DNA of 64,000 nucleotides from Waltergamsia citrina. Taxonomy: Eukaryota > Ascomycota > Sordariomycetes > Hypocreales > Bionectriaceae. The notes beneath the pieces were generated by a model. That model was not told the origin of the DNA and did not search any database. It saw only the letters and a list, made by a program, of their open reading frames with translations. This document shows positions 1 to 11,358 of this stretch, one piece after another (the first letter of the stretch is position 1; each line of letters starts with the position of its first letter). Location: the NCBI GenBank assembly GCA_022814615.1, contig JAKLNE010000036.1, positions 124,001-188,000 on the forward strand. Direction: 5' to 3'. The position numbers and the translations under genes were made by a program.

Positions 1-497
1 AGTAGTGTATCATAATAATGATACATTAATGTCATGGTGACCATTGGTAAAGAGGCCGATCAGCGAACTCGTTCAATGTGCAGCACAGTCAGTCCCAAAT
101 CTGAGCCACACAAGGTAACACGTAACTCAATTGCGAGCATAGCCCACAGGTTTGAATCAGTATGGATGCCGAGTATAGACCCGGACGAGGGCCGGTTGTC
201 GATCAAGGCGCATGAATTTGTGGGCCAATCAGACCTTGGTGGCGTCCGGTGTGGTGCGTCCGGCCGGTGCAACTCCACGCCGGTGGCTTCTCCGTGGCTT
301 CGGCTCCGTTACGGTCATTGGCCTGCCCAGCATCGTGAAGAGACTCTCCGTGGTGGCCCCTTAGCTCACAGAAAATGAAATTTCCTCTTAAAGAAGGACG
401 TTATGTCCTGCTTGCAGATTTCCAGCCTGATCACTAGTAACCACATTCCTCTCCATTTCTGTCTCAAACCAACTATTATTTATCCTCATCTTCCAGT
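1..497. other. Intergenic, upstream of SRPBCC gene
   Basis: No gene is recognised here. The last 100 bases or so are pyrimidine-rich and probably serve as promoter and 5' leader for the gene starting at 498. Confidence 0.5.
6..25. repeat. Short perfect inverted repeat
   Basis: Eight-base arms (TGTATCAT and ATGATACA) flank a four-base AATA spacer. The arms are read directly from the sequence; no function can be assigned. Confidence 0.6.
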
Positions 498-1066
498 ATG
501 CCATCCGTTAAGGTATCCACTCAGATTGAGATTGCGGCATCACCGGAGACCGTCCGATCTGTGGTAAGTTATCATCTTAAGCATTTCCCGATATGACACA
601 CGCTAAATCCAAGGCATCTTCTAGTTCCTGGATTTTAGCCAGTACAAGCGATGGCATCCCGTGTGGCAACTGTCGGCGCGCAATGACAAGCAGCCGATCG
701 ACCTGGGTCCTGGAGATCTGATGACTGTAGTGCTCGGAGGGGTCAAATTTAACCCACCTGTAGTGGTAAGCCCTCCGTTTTACTGTTGGTACGCGTGTAC
801 TCAAGGTGTGGTAGGAAAACACTACGAAGCGGTTCGCTTGGTGTGGTGACTTGCACGGGTTATTCACTGGCACTCACAATTTCTGCTTCAAACCCAGCCA
901 AATAACCCCCGGAGGAACAACGCTGGAGCAGTTCGAAGATTTTAGCGGGCCCCTTGCCTTCTTTCTAAAGCCCGGATGGAGTCCACGGAGACAGACGGCA
1001 GAGAACTTCGAGGGCTTCAACCTAGACATTAAAACTGAAGCTGAGCGGGTTGCACGTCTAGGGTAG
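498..1066 (+). CDS. SRPBCC (START-like) domain protein
   Basis: The model has three exons, 498..563, 625..765 and 815..1066, giving 152 residues. Introns of 61 and 49 bases have GT-AG ends and join in frame. The N-terminus (MPSVKVSTQIEIAASPETVR, then FLDFSQYKRWHPVW) is the first strand and helix typical of SRPBCC or polyketide-cyclase-like folds. The C-terminal part (FTGTHNFCFKP, then TLEQFEDFSGPLAFF, ending in a long helix) matches the ligand-pocket strands and closing helix. The family binds hydrophobic ligands, but the substrate cannot be told from sequence. There is no signal peptide, so it is probably cytosolic. The splice choice is supported by the continuous strand PPVVVENTTKRFAW across intron 2. 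It stands alone on plus, with no functional neighbour. Confidence 0.72.
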
Positions 1067-4030
1067 CAGACGTTGACATGAACGTGTTGTCGTTTCTCGT
1101 CATTTGCGATTGTTTCTGTTGTAGATATCCTTGTTGCTTTATGTCAATATTGAGCTTCTATCAGTTTTTCGTATCTTGTTCCTTGCTTTCCATGGGATCA
1201 GATGCCTGGAAAGCTTTAAGATACAGACACAAATTCTCATACCACCCGCGTCACGTTTACCAACTAGTGTTAGCCGGCACCCTCGAGCTTCACCGACCCT
1301 CTACTTATCGTATTATTAAATCGAAGAGACACAAGGGGAAATAACAGATCAGCCTCAGCGCAGTGGATCCCGGGAGAAATGCGCGCGATATCCTGTCCTC
1401 TAATAAGGCCAACAAGGACCACACAGTGCATCACATGCGGATAATCGAAGTAGGTAGTCCTTCAATCCGTGAGTTCAATCATTGGCATTATAAATATGAG
1501 AGTCACCTGTCGATATATATATTACTTGTATTCTCGTGCTCCAATTAGAATTAGCAATACTGAGTGCATAGAATGTAGGTTCGTGGGTTGTGACCTAGCC
1601 CAAGCACTGACACCAGCGATCCGAGATCGACCTTACACACAGGTATAATTCGGCCCTCAGAGGGTTCATGCCCATCAAATATATTATATATTGCAGGGAG
1701 GACTCCAGTATAATGTTAAATGTTAAGATTACCAGGAGTCGCTCAACTGAGTATTTCTGCCATATCAAAAGTGAAAACTTAAGATAAAGACGTGGCAGCC
1801 ATAAGAACAGCAACACTTGTAGACAAAGGCAGCCGGGGGAGACTTGCGATAAGCTGAACACGCCAGATAGCGCTATTCTCGAAACCACGGAATGAAATAG
1901 CTCTTATTCCTCGAAACATACAATGGTACGAAGAATACGAAACTTACACAACCTACTATTCTACGCTTTCACGATATTTCCAGGGGAAATGCATAGTACC
2001 GATGCCCCGTAGTATCCACGAGCGAGTAGGTTAGTTCGCGCCTCGTCAGAATTGCTGGAACGAACGGCTACAAACACGGGCAATATCAGATACTTGGGGA
2101 TGATATTGCATGATGTCGTGTTGGGGTTATTATGGGATATTTTCACAGTTATCAGTCTGTATCCAGTATCTAAAAAGCTCGGCACGACAGTCATACGACT
2201 CGCAAGCCACTGGACCTCGATTCGCCATCGAGCTTAAATAGGTTGAACCCTGAAACTATTCGCTCCCAATAGACGACAAACCGCGCCAGGGCCGGCCTAG
2301 GTTATGATCGAGCAGGCCCAAAGGGCAAAGTTATTCACTAAGGGCCAGGTTCCCCAGAGGAAACCCTCCGGCGTACCATAGAATGCCAAATTTATGGAGA
2401 ATTGTTAGTTGTCAATCTCTAGATGTCTGTTGACGACTCTCCGAGCGCCGAAGTTTATGGTCGCAAGATGTCGTGTGCAGCAACTGGGAGTTGTTGCCTT
2501 AGACCTCCCCGGCTCCGGGCCCCCCTCAACTCCCCCCCTTTCCAAGATTAGGCCAATCATCGCAAGTTCAAGAGGCTAACACATATTCCAGTAACTCATG
2601 GGCAGTTTGGCTTTCCTGTGCGTCACCTAATAACGAAGGCTTCATCGTAGACTAGGCACACAGTCCTCAAGAACCTCGAGTACAGGTTTTCGCCAAAATA
2701 TTCACCCTGTATGTGGGTATCTAATTATGGCGACACTGGACAATAGTTCACGATTCGTTCATGAAAAGCCTGGTATGTTATATCTTGAAGACATTTGAAA
2801 GTAGATCCACGGATGGAATCCTCCTCGAAGGTAACTTATGAAAACAAAACTAAGTACTAAGAAACAGGGTATGTTGTATAAGAGCAACCAAATCAGTACC
2901 ACCCTCCCTTGGCCTTCCTGCTGGAGAGCAAAGAAGTCGCGACATCTAGAGGACATTTCGTATTGTACCGCGCCATAATCTCGGATATTTGGGTGATCCT
3001 GACCGGAGGCTGAGCTAGCCTATGGCAGAGGTGTATCTGCGGGAAGTGTCATTTGACGAAACCCCTCCCCCCTTGTAGCCAGACCCGAGAATACCCCAAG
3101 ACCAATTTCTAGTGACCGCCGCGTCCAGTCACCGCTGCGGCTTTTGCATTTATGCCGAAAGCTTTTCGGCGCGTTGCTAGTCTCACAAGACACAGGAACC
3201 AGGGGTCCACACCCCATATCCACTCTCCGCCACATCATCTAGGACCAGACCGAAGGCAAGTATTGATGGATCTGAAGGGTTTGTGCTAGCTCTTGGCTAA
3301 GCAGTTCTTTGCTCTTTTTGACTCACGCTGGCAAGCAACATCCCCAAGGCCGCCAAAGGTCGCTCCTAATCCAGCTATGGCCAACGGAAGATATCCAAGA
3401 AAAGATATCCTACAGACCATTCTACCTGGCGTTGCAGGGCCAAGACCAAGGAAACGCAGATCGAGCTGTCCTTATCGTTCGTATGTGCATAGCGGGTTAA
3501 CATACTATCCGAAGGTTGAATACATGGCTATGGAAGCCGTAACAAGCGGATTGAGAGAGTCACTGATTTGCTTGCAATAGGTAGCCATAGCATCCACCGT
3601 AAACACCCTGCAAAGTTGAAGTTCGCAGCATTTTTTCGCAGGAAGACTGGTACTAGTATAGTTCTGCGAGTAGACTCTGAGATCCGGCAGTTTGAGTAAA
3701 GACAGAAGCAAGTTCCGGTCGCGTCTTTGTTTACCAGCCGGAATGCAGAGGACATGTGATGCTGATCATGCCATCCACGTGTAAGCATGGTATGGGCTCA
3801 ATCATCTCTCTGTCTGCGAGGGTCTCCTAGCATGGAAGGCATAACGCCTGAAGTATTAGTTTGTTGCTCCCGAGAATCTGACCTGGCGGGCTTGACGAGT
3901 CTACCGACCCCTCTATCACCTGGAAACCGTGGTGTCATTCCTGAACGGTGAGAGCTCTTGCGAGCCACGAAAAGCGTGTTTCGACTTGGCGCAGTGCGTA
4001 AGGATAAAAGGTTGATCATCTCGAGCACGG
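1067..4030. other. Gene-free intergenic region
   Basis: About 3 kb of mixed-composition sequence. Open frames are all under about 100 codons, with no recognisable motif and no convincing splice assembly. It could hold decayed mobile DNA, but I see no terminal repeats or transposase motifs. Confidence 0.5.
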
Positions 4031-4885
4031 TCAGCTTTCGATATCCAGTGTCTGCTGCAGAACGCTCTCGCTAGCTCTCCACCAGCGCGCACGATGCTCC
4101 AAATCGTCTGCAGCACCTCCCAGTGAGGCTTCTTTCCTTCGTTGTGCTTCCTTCGCTGCGGCCATACCGTTATGGCGCTTCACATCGAGTGGCTGCAGCT
4201 CAGCCTGTAACCTTTCGGCTTCTCTGACCTTCCTAGGTACCTTGGCTTGGAGTGCCTCGAGTTCCCTCTCTAGTTCTTGCTGCTCGTAGCGCTTTCTCGA
4301 GATGAGTTCTTTCGTTTTTGCCAACGGGAGATTCAAATTTGGATCAGCGCCAGTTGGGCCTTGGGCTGCCTGAAGCTCCGCAATTCGATCCTCCAATTCT
4401 TGGCACTGGCTAGGAAGATCTCGTAACTGGGCAGCCTCGAGTCTGATGTTTTTGTAGCGCTTGCTGAGCTCCTTGCCTTTCCTCTCGAGTTCCTGGACCA
4501 TGTCTGCAACCTCAAGCTTAAGGGCCTTGAGCTCCGACTTGGCTGCCGCGTTCTCCTTTTCAAGATCTAGATTCTCTTGTAGAGTGACGATCAGGGGAGG
4601 GTCTCCCACGATTGCGCGAATGAATTTTTCTTTGGTGACTTGTTCAACGTAGGAGAAGCGTAGTTTCGCAAAGAGCTCTTTATAATGCGCGAGGTCTGTA
4701 GAAAGGCTTGCTGGTGTTGGCGCGTCTAGAGATACATTGGACGCGTCTGAAGTTCGTTGTAATCGAAGGGCATCATCTTGACCAGCCGATCTCGAGATAG
4801 GTTCGCTGAGTTTGATAATGGAAATCTCGCGGGCCTCGAGATCCTCAAGGGATTTAAGGACATGGTTACTTTTCCTGCGATCCAT
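4031..4885 (-). CDS. Kinetochore protein Sos7-like coiled-coil protein
   Basis: A single exon of 284 residues. The core around residues 68-100 (HYKELFAKLRFSYVEQVTKE, then KFIRAIVGDPP) is the segment I recognise from fungal Sos7 proteins. Long heptad-rich helices follow (about residues 105-240, many Glu, Lys, Leu), consistent with a rod-like coiled coil. In fission yeast Sos7 works with the KNL1 homologue Spc7 at the outer kinetochore; that role is inferred here by homology. The length is close to the roughly 260-residue yeast protein. It is divergent from the RS-rich gene, with 420 bases between the start codons. It also lies about 1.8 kb from the AT-rich block, which is probably coincidence. 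The alternative is another coiled-coil kinetochore or spindle protein. Confidence 0.72.
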   Translation of the reverse strand: MDRRKSNHVLKSLEDLEAREISIIKLSEPISRSAGQDDALRLQRTSDASNVSLDAPTPASLSTDLAHYKELFAKLRFSYVEQVTKEKFIRAIVGDPPLIVTLQENLDLEKENAAAKSELKALKLEVADMVQELERKGKELSKRYKNIRLEAAQLRDLPSQCQELEDRIAELQAAQGPTGADPNLNLPLAKTKELISRKRYEQQELERELEALQAKVPRKVREAERLQAELQPLDVKRHNGMAAAKEAQRRKEASLGGAADDLEHRARWWRASESVLQQTLDIES

Positions 4886-5305
4886 ATTGTCCTCATTAAT
4901 GGCAAACTTAGAAGTAAGAAATGGGCCTTCCGAGCTCTAGAGATTGCTGACCGTAAAAGAGCTTATTGGATGGGCGTACTGATGAACACGGTGAAAAGCA
5001 GCCAAGAGAGGAAGCGCATTAGCTTGCGAGCCGTGTCTACGGTGCGAGCAAACAATCACTTGTTTACTTCCAACCTAATGTGGTTAGTGTGGGGTAGACA
5101 AGGCGGCGCGGGTCCGTCCACCGGTGCGTAACCGCGTATGACATAACGATAAGATGCTGATAACCTTAAGTCATGTTATATTTTTGGTAAATTCGTGATT
5201 TGAATCTGCGTCACAGAACTGCGAGTAAGTCGGCAACCAGTCGCTTATTCCTTCTTCGTTATATTGATCGCTCTCGCATAAACTGCCGAATAAACCTTCT
5301 GTGCA
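4886..5305. promoter_or_regulatory. Divergent promoter region
   Basis: These 420 bases separate the start codons of the minus-strand Sos7-like gene and the plus-strand RS-rich gene, so both promoters must lie here or overlap. No specific binding site is claimed. Confidence 0.5.
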
Positions 5306-6427
5306 ATGATGACGAAAGACGACATTCTCACCGACGACTATGTCGCTGGGCTTCTGGCCTCAGAAGCTCAGGACTGTTCAATCAAATACTCAGCGATGGG
5401 CATGAATGCATATCAGTCGGACAAGAAGTGCGTCACTTTGGAGCTTCCTTTACATAGGTCATACCGCTGACGCGTCTGAAGACCTGTGCACAAGCCCAAA
5501 CCAAACACGAGATTTCTACGGCACATCATTAAAGATACCGATGCACACAACAAGAACCTCCTCGCAAAGGAAACTGCAGAGTCTAAGGCTAGACTCGACA
5601 ACCTCGAACAAGTGGAGGAAGCTAAGCGATTAAGATTGAATCCCAACGCGAATGATATTCGTCGGCGGCAGATGGGTGACATCCATGCTATATTGGGGAA
5701 CAAACAACGGTCCCGAAAAGAACGACGGTCTTCTAGTGATAAGCACCGATCCAACCAAGAGTCTCGACAAAACAGTGATCCAGGGTCTGGGGGAACTAAG
5801 GACCGAGGAATATTCACCGATCGTCATCGTCAAACAGACAAGGGTCGGCCAAAGGAAGCGAAGTATGGGAAGAGCTCAGAGCAGGAGTCTGGACAATCCT
5901 CAAAATCATCGCGAAAACTGAATAGGACCCCTGAGTCCAGTTCAAATTCTCGTGAAAATAAGAAGCGTGGAGACAAACATTCTCTCAGAACATCATCAGA
6001 CAGACATCGCGAAAGATTCAGATCGAGATCACCGAGCAATCGAAGGCGACCACACCGTCAACGTTCACCCCCGCTAAGAAGTCCTGGCGATGAATCGTCG
6101 GATGATCTGATGGCTCCACAACCAGCTCCAAAACCACGAGGACGAGGAGCTCTAGCTGGGGCGTCGGGTATTGATCGAAGGTTTTCGGAGAGCTATGACC
6201 CGACAGAAGATAGGCAGACGGATGGCGCTGGTGGAGACTGGTGTGAAGCGATCGAGGATTACCGGAACCATCAGAAGATACGCCAACAAGGTATCGGAGC
6301 AGACAGTTTGCATGCCCAGGGGAGTGAGAGTGCAGAAGCCCAAAAGGAGACTGTTACATGGTCTAAAGCTGGGGAGGAAAGAGAGTGGGATAGGGAAAAG
6401 TATACGACTAATATAGACTCATTATGA
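5306..6427 (+). CDS. RS/Arg-rich conserved nuclear protein, function unknown
   Basis: Two exons, 5306..5427 and 5482..6427, with a 54-base intron carrying a CTGAC branch site, give 355 residues. The first 110 residues look folded and conserved (DDYVAGLLASEAQDCSIKYS, then KPNTRFLRHIIKDTDAHN and LLAKETAESKARLDNLEQ). A highly charged disordered tail follows, rich in Arg, Ser and Asp, including FRSRSPSNRRRPHRQRSPP. Such tails are typical of splicing or nuclear-speckle factors, so an RNA-processing role is inferred, not shown. The GAEERE/WDREK-like C-terminal end looks like a short conserved anchor. I do not recognise a named family. Either of two adjacent Met codons could start the protein; the first is used. 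Confidence 0.7.
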
Positions 6428-6720
6428 ACCTTTCATTATGAAAAGAAAGTAAATAATGTTTACCAAGTCCTATTATGTATTAACGAGTTTGAAATCATAT
6501 CGCATGGGACGTACCTAGAGGCCTAGCCGGCAACCGGGGTCTCACCGAGAGTGTTCCAAAAACCCAACCTGACGAAGATGTACGCGATGTTCATCTTGAG
6601 TGCCATTTACACATCGATTGAGACAGTCTAGAATCAATGGTCCAAACTTATAAACGAGTCATGAACGGACAAGGTTGTATGTAATATAACAACCTTCCCC
6701 ATAACCACTAATTATCACTA
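6428..6720. other. 3' flank of RS-rich gene and left edge of AT block
   Basis: Ordinary-composition sequence, probably the 3' end of the upstream transcript. It turns abruptly into nearly pure A/T after about 6,700. Confidence 0.6.
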
Positions 6721-7130
6721 ATTTATATTATAAATAAATTTTAATAATTTATAAATTTTTCTTATAATTTTAAATTTATAATTTTTTTTTTAATTATATT
6801 TATTTTATATTTTTTATATAAATTTTTAATAATTAATTTATTATTTTTTTATTAAATTATTTATTAATATTAAAATTTTAAAATATTTTAAAAAAAAATT
6901 TATTTTAATAATAATAATAATATAAAATAATTAAATAAATAAAAAAAATTAATATTATTAAATAATTAAATTTAATTATAATTTATATATATATTTTTTT
7001 AATTATTTAATAAATTTATTATTATTATTATAATTATATTATAAAAAATAAAAAATAAAAAATTTTTATAAAAAATAAAAAATAATTTTATTATAAAATT
7101 ATATTTTAATATTTATAAAAATTTTAATTA

Positions 7131-7190
7131 TTATATTATTATATTATTATATTATTATATTATTATATTATTATTATATTATTATTAATA
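7131..7190. repeat. Tandem 8-bp TTATATTA microsatellite
   Basis: About five head-to-tail copies of TTATATTA are followed by a degenerate TTA run. It lies inside the AT-rich block and probably arose by slippage. Confidence 0.75.
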
Positions 7191-10100
7191 TTTTTTTATT
7201 TTATATTTATAATTTTAAATTATAATAAGTTTTTTATTTAATAAAAAGAATTTTATTATATTATTATTTTATTAATTTTTTATTTTATAATTTATTTTTT
7301 AATTAAATAAATATAAAATAGATTAAAATAATTTTATATTAAGTATAAAATTTATATTAATTTTAAAATAATATTTTTTTATAAATTATTATTAAAAATA
7401 ATATTATATATATATTTTATAAAGTTTTATTTTAAATAATAATATTAATAAAGTTATTATTTATAATTTTATATATTTCTTTTTATTATATTTAATAAAA
7501 AAAATTTAAGTATTAATTATATTAAAATTTATTAAAAAATAATTAATATTTATATTAAAAATAATAAAAATTATAATATAAATTCTTTTTTTTTAAAAGT
7601 TTATAAAATTATTTTTTATAAATATTTTTTAAATTTAATATTAAAATTAATTAATAAATATTATAATTTTTTAATATAAGATTATATAATAAGAAGAATT
7701 ATATTTAATAAAAAAACTAAAATTTAATAATAAAACTTTTAATTAATTAATATAAAATAAAATTTATTAAAATTATAATTTAATAATAATAATAATATAA
7801 AACTTTTATATATTTATAAAAAAAAATTTAAAAATTTTTTTTATAAATAAATTATTATTAAATTTATATTAAATAATTAAAAAAATCTTATTAAATAATT
7901 ATAAATATAATTATTTTTTTTATTAATATATTTTTATTAATTAATAAAATCTTAAAATTAATATTTATAATTATTAATTTAATAAATAAAATTATTAAAA
8001 TTTTTTAAAATTTTTTATTTTTTATTTTTAAAATATAATAATAAATATAATTTAATAATAAATATACTTAATAATTTAATAAATATAAAAAAAATAAATA
8101 AAAAATAAGTTAAAAATGATATAATATTTATTTATTATTGTTAAATTAAAAACTTTATAAATAAATAGATAATATAATTTTTTTATATAAATTATTATTT
8201 AATAATTTTAATTTTATATAAAAAATAATAAATTAATATTTTTATATTTATTATATATTTTTAAAATTAATATTATTTTAAAACTATATTCTTATATTCT
8301 AAATATGACTTAATTTTTAAATTTTTAGTTTTTTTTTATTAATTATAATTTATATATTAATTATTTTAATAATATTATATATATATTATAATAATTTTAA
8401 TTAATAAAATAATAATATTTTTATTATTATTTTTTTTAAAATGTTTATTATTTAATTATATTTAAATATTTATTAAGTTTTATTTAATTTTAAAATTATT
8501 TATTATAAATATTTTTATTTTTTATTAATTTAATAAATTTATTATAATTTTTAAAATTTAAATATATTTAAAATTTTAATTATAATTTATTAATATTTTT
8601 AATTTAAATATATTTATATAATTAATATTAAAAACTAAATTTTATATTATTTTAAATATATTTAAAAAAAATTTATTTATATTATTATTTATAATATTAT
8701 TAATTTTTTATAATTTTAAATTTTTCAAAAATATTAATATAATTAAATAATTTAAAATATATTTTATTAAAATTTATATTATTATAATAAGTTTTTTAAA
8801 TTTTTTAAGTATTATTTATAAATAAATAATATATTATAATAATATAAATTATATAATTAAATTTATATAAATATAAAACTAAAAATTAAGCTTTATAATA
8901 TAAATCTTAATGTTTTATATTTAAATAAATTAAGGTTATTTATAATATTAATTAATAAGTATTATAATTATTATTTATAATTATTTATAAATATAAAAAT
9001 ACTAAGATTATTATTATAAAATTAAATTTATAACTTTATATTTATAATCTTTAAATCTTTATTTAATTTAAGCTATAAATATAAATATAAATATAATTAA
9101 AAATATTATAAAATATTATTAATTTATAAATAATACTTAGAAAATTTAAAAGATTTAAACTTTTTATTTTAATTAATAATTATTTAAAAAATTTAATATT
9201 TATTATATATAATAAAAAAAAATTAAAAATAAAATTAAATTATCTAAATATTATATATTTTTATAAAAAAAAATTATTATAAATCTTTTTTTATTAATGA
9301 ATTTTATAATAAAATTGTTTTATTTAACAATATTTTTAATATATTAAAATTATATTAATTATTTTTTATAATTATTTTTTTATTTACTAATTATTTATAT
9401 TTTTATATATTTATAATATATTTATTTATATTTAATTAATTTTTTTTATTTTATTAAATAATAAGTATTATAATAATTTTATTAAAAAAATTTTATTAAT
9501 TAAATAATTTATTTATTTTTATTATTAATATTTAATATTATTATTATTATTTTAAAATTTATTTTAATATTATAATTTTAATATATTAATATAAAATAAA
9601 TTATATTTTTTAAATAATATTAATTAATATATTTATAATAAATTATATATAATTATTTTAAGTAGTAATTTTTTATATTTTTATTTTAAGTATAGATTTT
9701 ATTATTAATATATTAATATATTATTTTTTTTTTATTTTTATTTTTATTTTTATTTTTTAATATTTTTTTTTATATTTTTATACTTAATATTTTTATATAT
9801 AAGTTTAATTTATAATTTATAATTATTATATTTATTAATATTTTTATTATAATTTTTTATATATTATTATTAATAAATTATATTATTTTTAATAATATAA
9901 ATTAATAATTTTAATTCTTTATATAAAAATAATATAAATAATATTTTAATACTTAATTTAATTTTTTTATTTATTATAATATTTTTTAATATTTTAAATA
10001 TAAATTTAATATAATTATAAAGTATTTTAATTAAATTAATTATAATAATTATTAAATATATAAAAATTATAATTATATATTTTATATATTTATTAATTAT

Positions 10101-11267
10101 TATTAAAATTAAGTTTATATTTTTTTTATTAAAATAATTTTTTTATAAGTTAATAATAAAATTAATTATAAAACCTTTTTTTAATTTTTTTAAAATAAAT
10201 AATAACTTAAGTTTTTAATAAAATTAATATTATTTTATTATTATGTTTTTATATATTTAATATATTTTTATATATTTATATTTTATCTTTTTTTAATTTT
10301 TTTTTATATTAAAATAATATATTAATAAATTATTATAATAAATTTATAAAATATTATTTTATAAACTTTATTATTTTAAAATATATATTTTATTTTTTAA
10401 TAATAATTTTTTAATATTAATTAAATAAAATATAAAAGATTCTTATAATAATTTATTAATATATTTTATCTTAAAATTAATAATTTTTTATTAAGTTTTT
10501 AAAAAATAATTTTATTTTAATAATATATATTTTTTTTAATTTTTATAATTTAAAATATTATATATTTAAATATTAATTAATAATAATTTATATATTTTTT
10601 TATATTTATATATAATTATACTTAATTTAATTTTAAAAAACTTCTTTTTATTATACTATAATTAGTTATTTTTTTTTTAATTTATAAAAATCTTTTATTA
10701 TAAACTAAATTTATTTTATAATTTAATTAAAAAAAAATGATTTATAAAGTTTATTTTTTTTTATTTAATATATAATAATTATAATAACTAAATTATTAAT
10801 ATAATAATATATAATTTTTATAATTTTTAATTATATAATAAGATATTATATTATATATAAATAATAATTTATTAAAATTTAATTTTATAATTAAGTTATA
10901 TTTTATATATTTTATTTAATTTTATATTTTTTATAATTTCTTTTTATTATAATAATTGTAATATTATAAAATAAAAAATAAATATATTATTTTATTTATT
11001 ATTTATTTAATTTATTTTATTTTATAAAAAATCATAAATTTTAATAATTAATAAGAATTTTAATATAAACTTTAATATAATTTTTAATATTTTTAATATA
11101 ATTTCTTATTATTTAAATATTCTTATAATTATTAATATTTTTTAATTAAATATATTATAATTATACTTTATATTTTATAATCTTTTTAATAAAAATATAA
11201 TAAAATATTTTTAAATATAAACTTAAAAATATAAATTTTACTTTAAATTTATATTATTAAAAGAAAG

Positions 11268-11358
11268 TTATTTATTTAAGTTTTTAAAAATCTTAAAATC
11301 TATTATAATAATTATATTTAATAAAAAAATTTAAATTTAATAATAAAAATTTTATTAT
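11268..11358 (+). repeat. Decayed repeat copy, matched inverted at 16565-16655
   Basis: About 90 bases align with the reverse complement of 16565-16655, with scattered substitutions and a small length difference in an A run. The shared core ATTATAATAATTATATTTAA is intact in both. A third, weaker direct match begins near 7,690 around TTATATTTAATAAAAAAA. These look like remnants of one repeated element. Confidence 0.6.
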
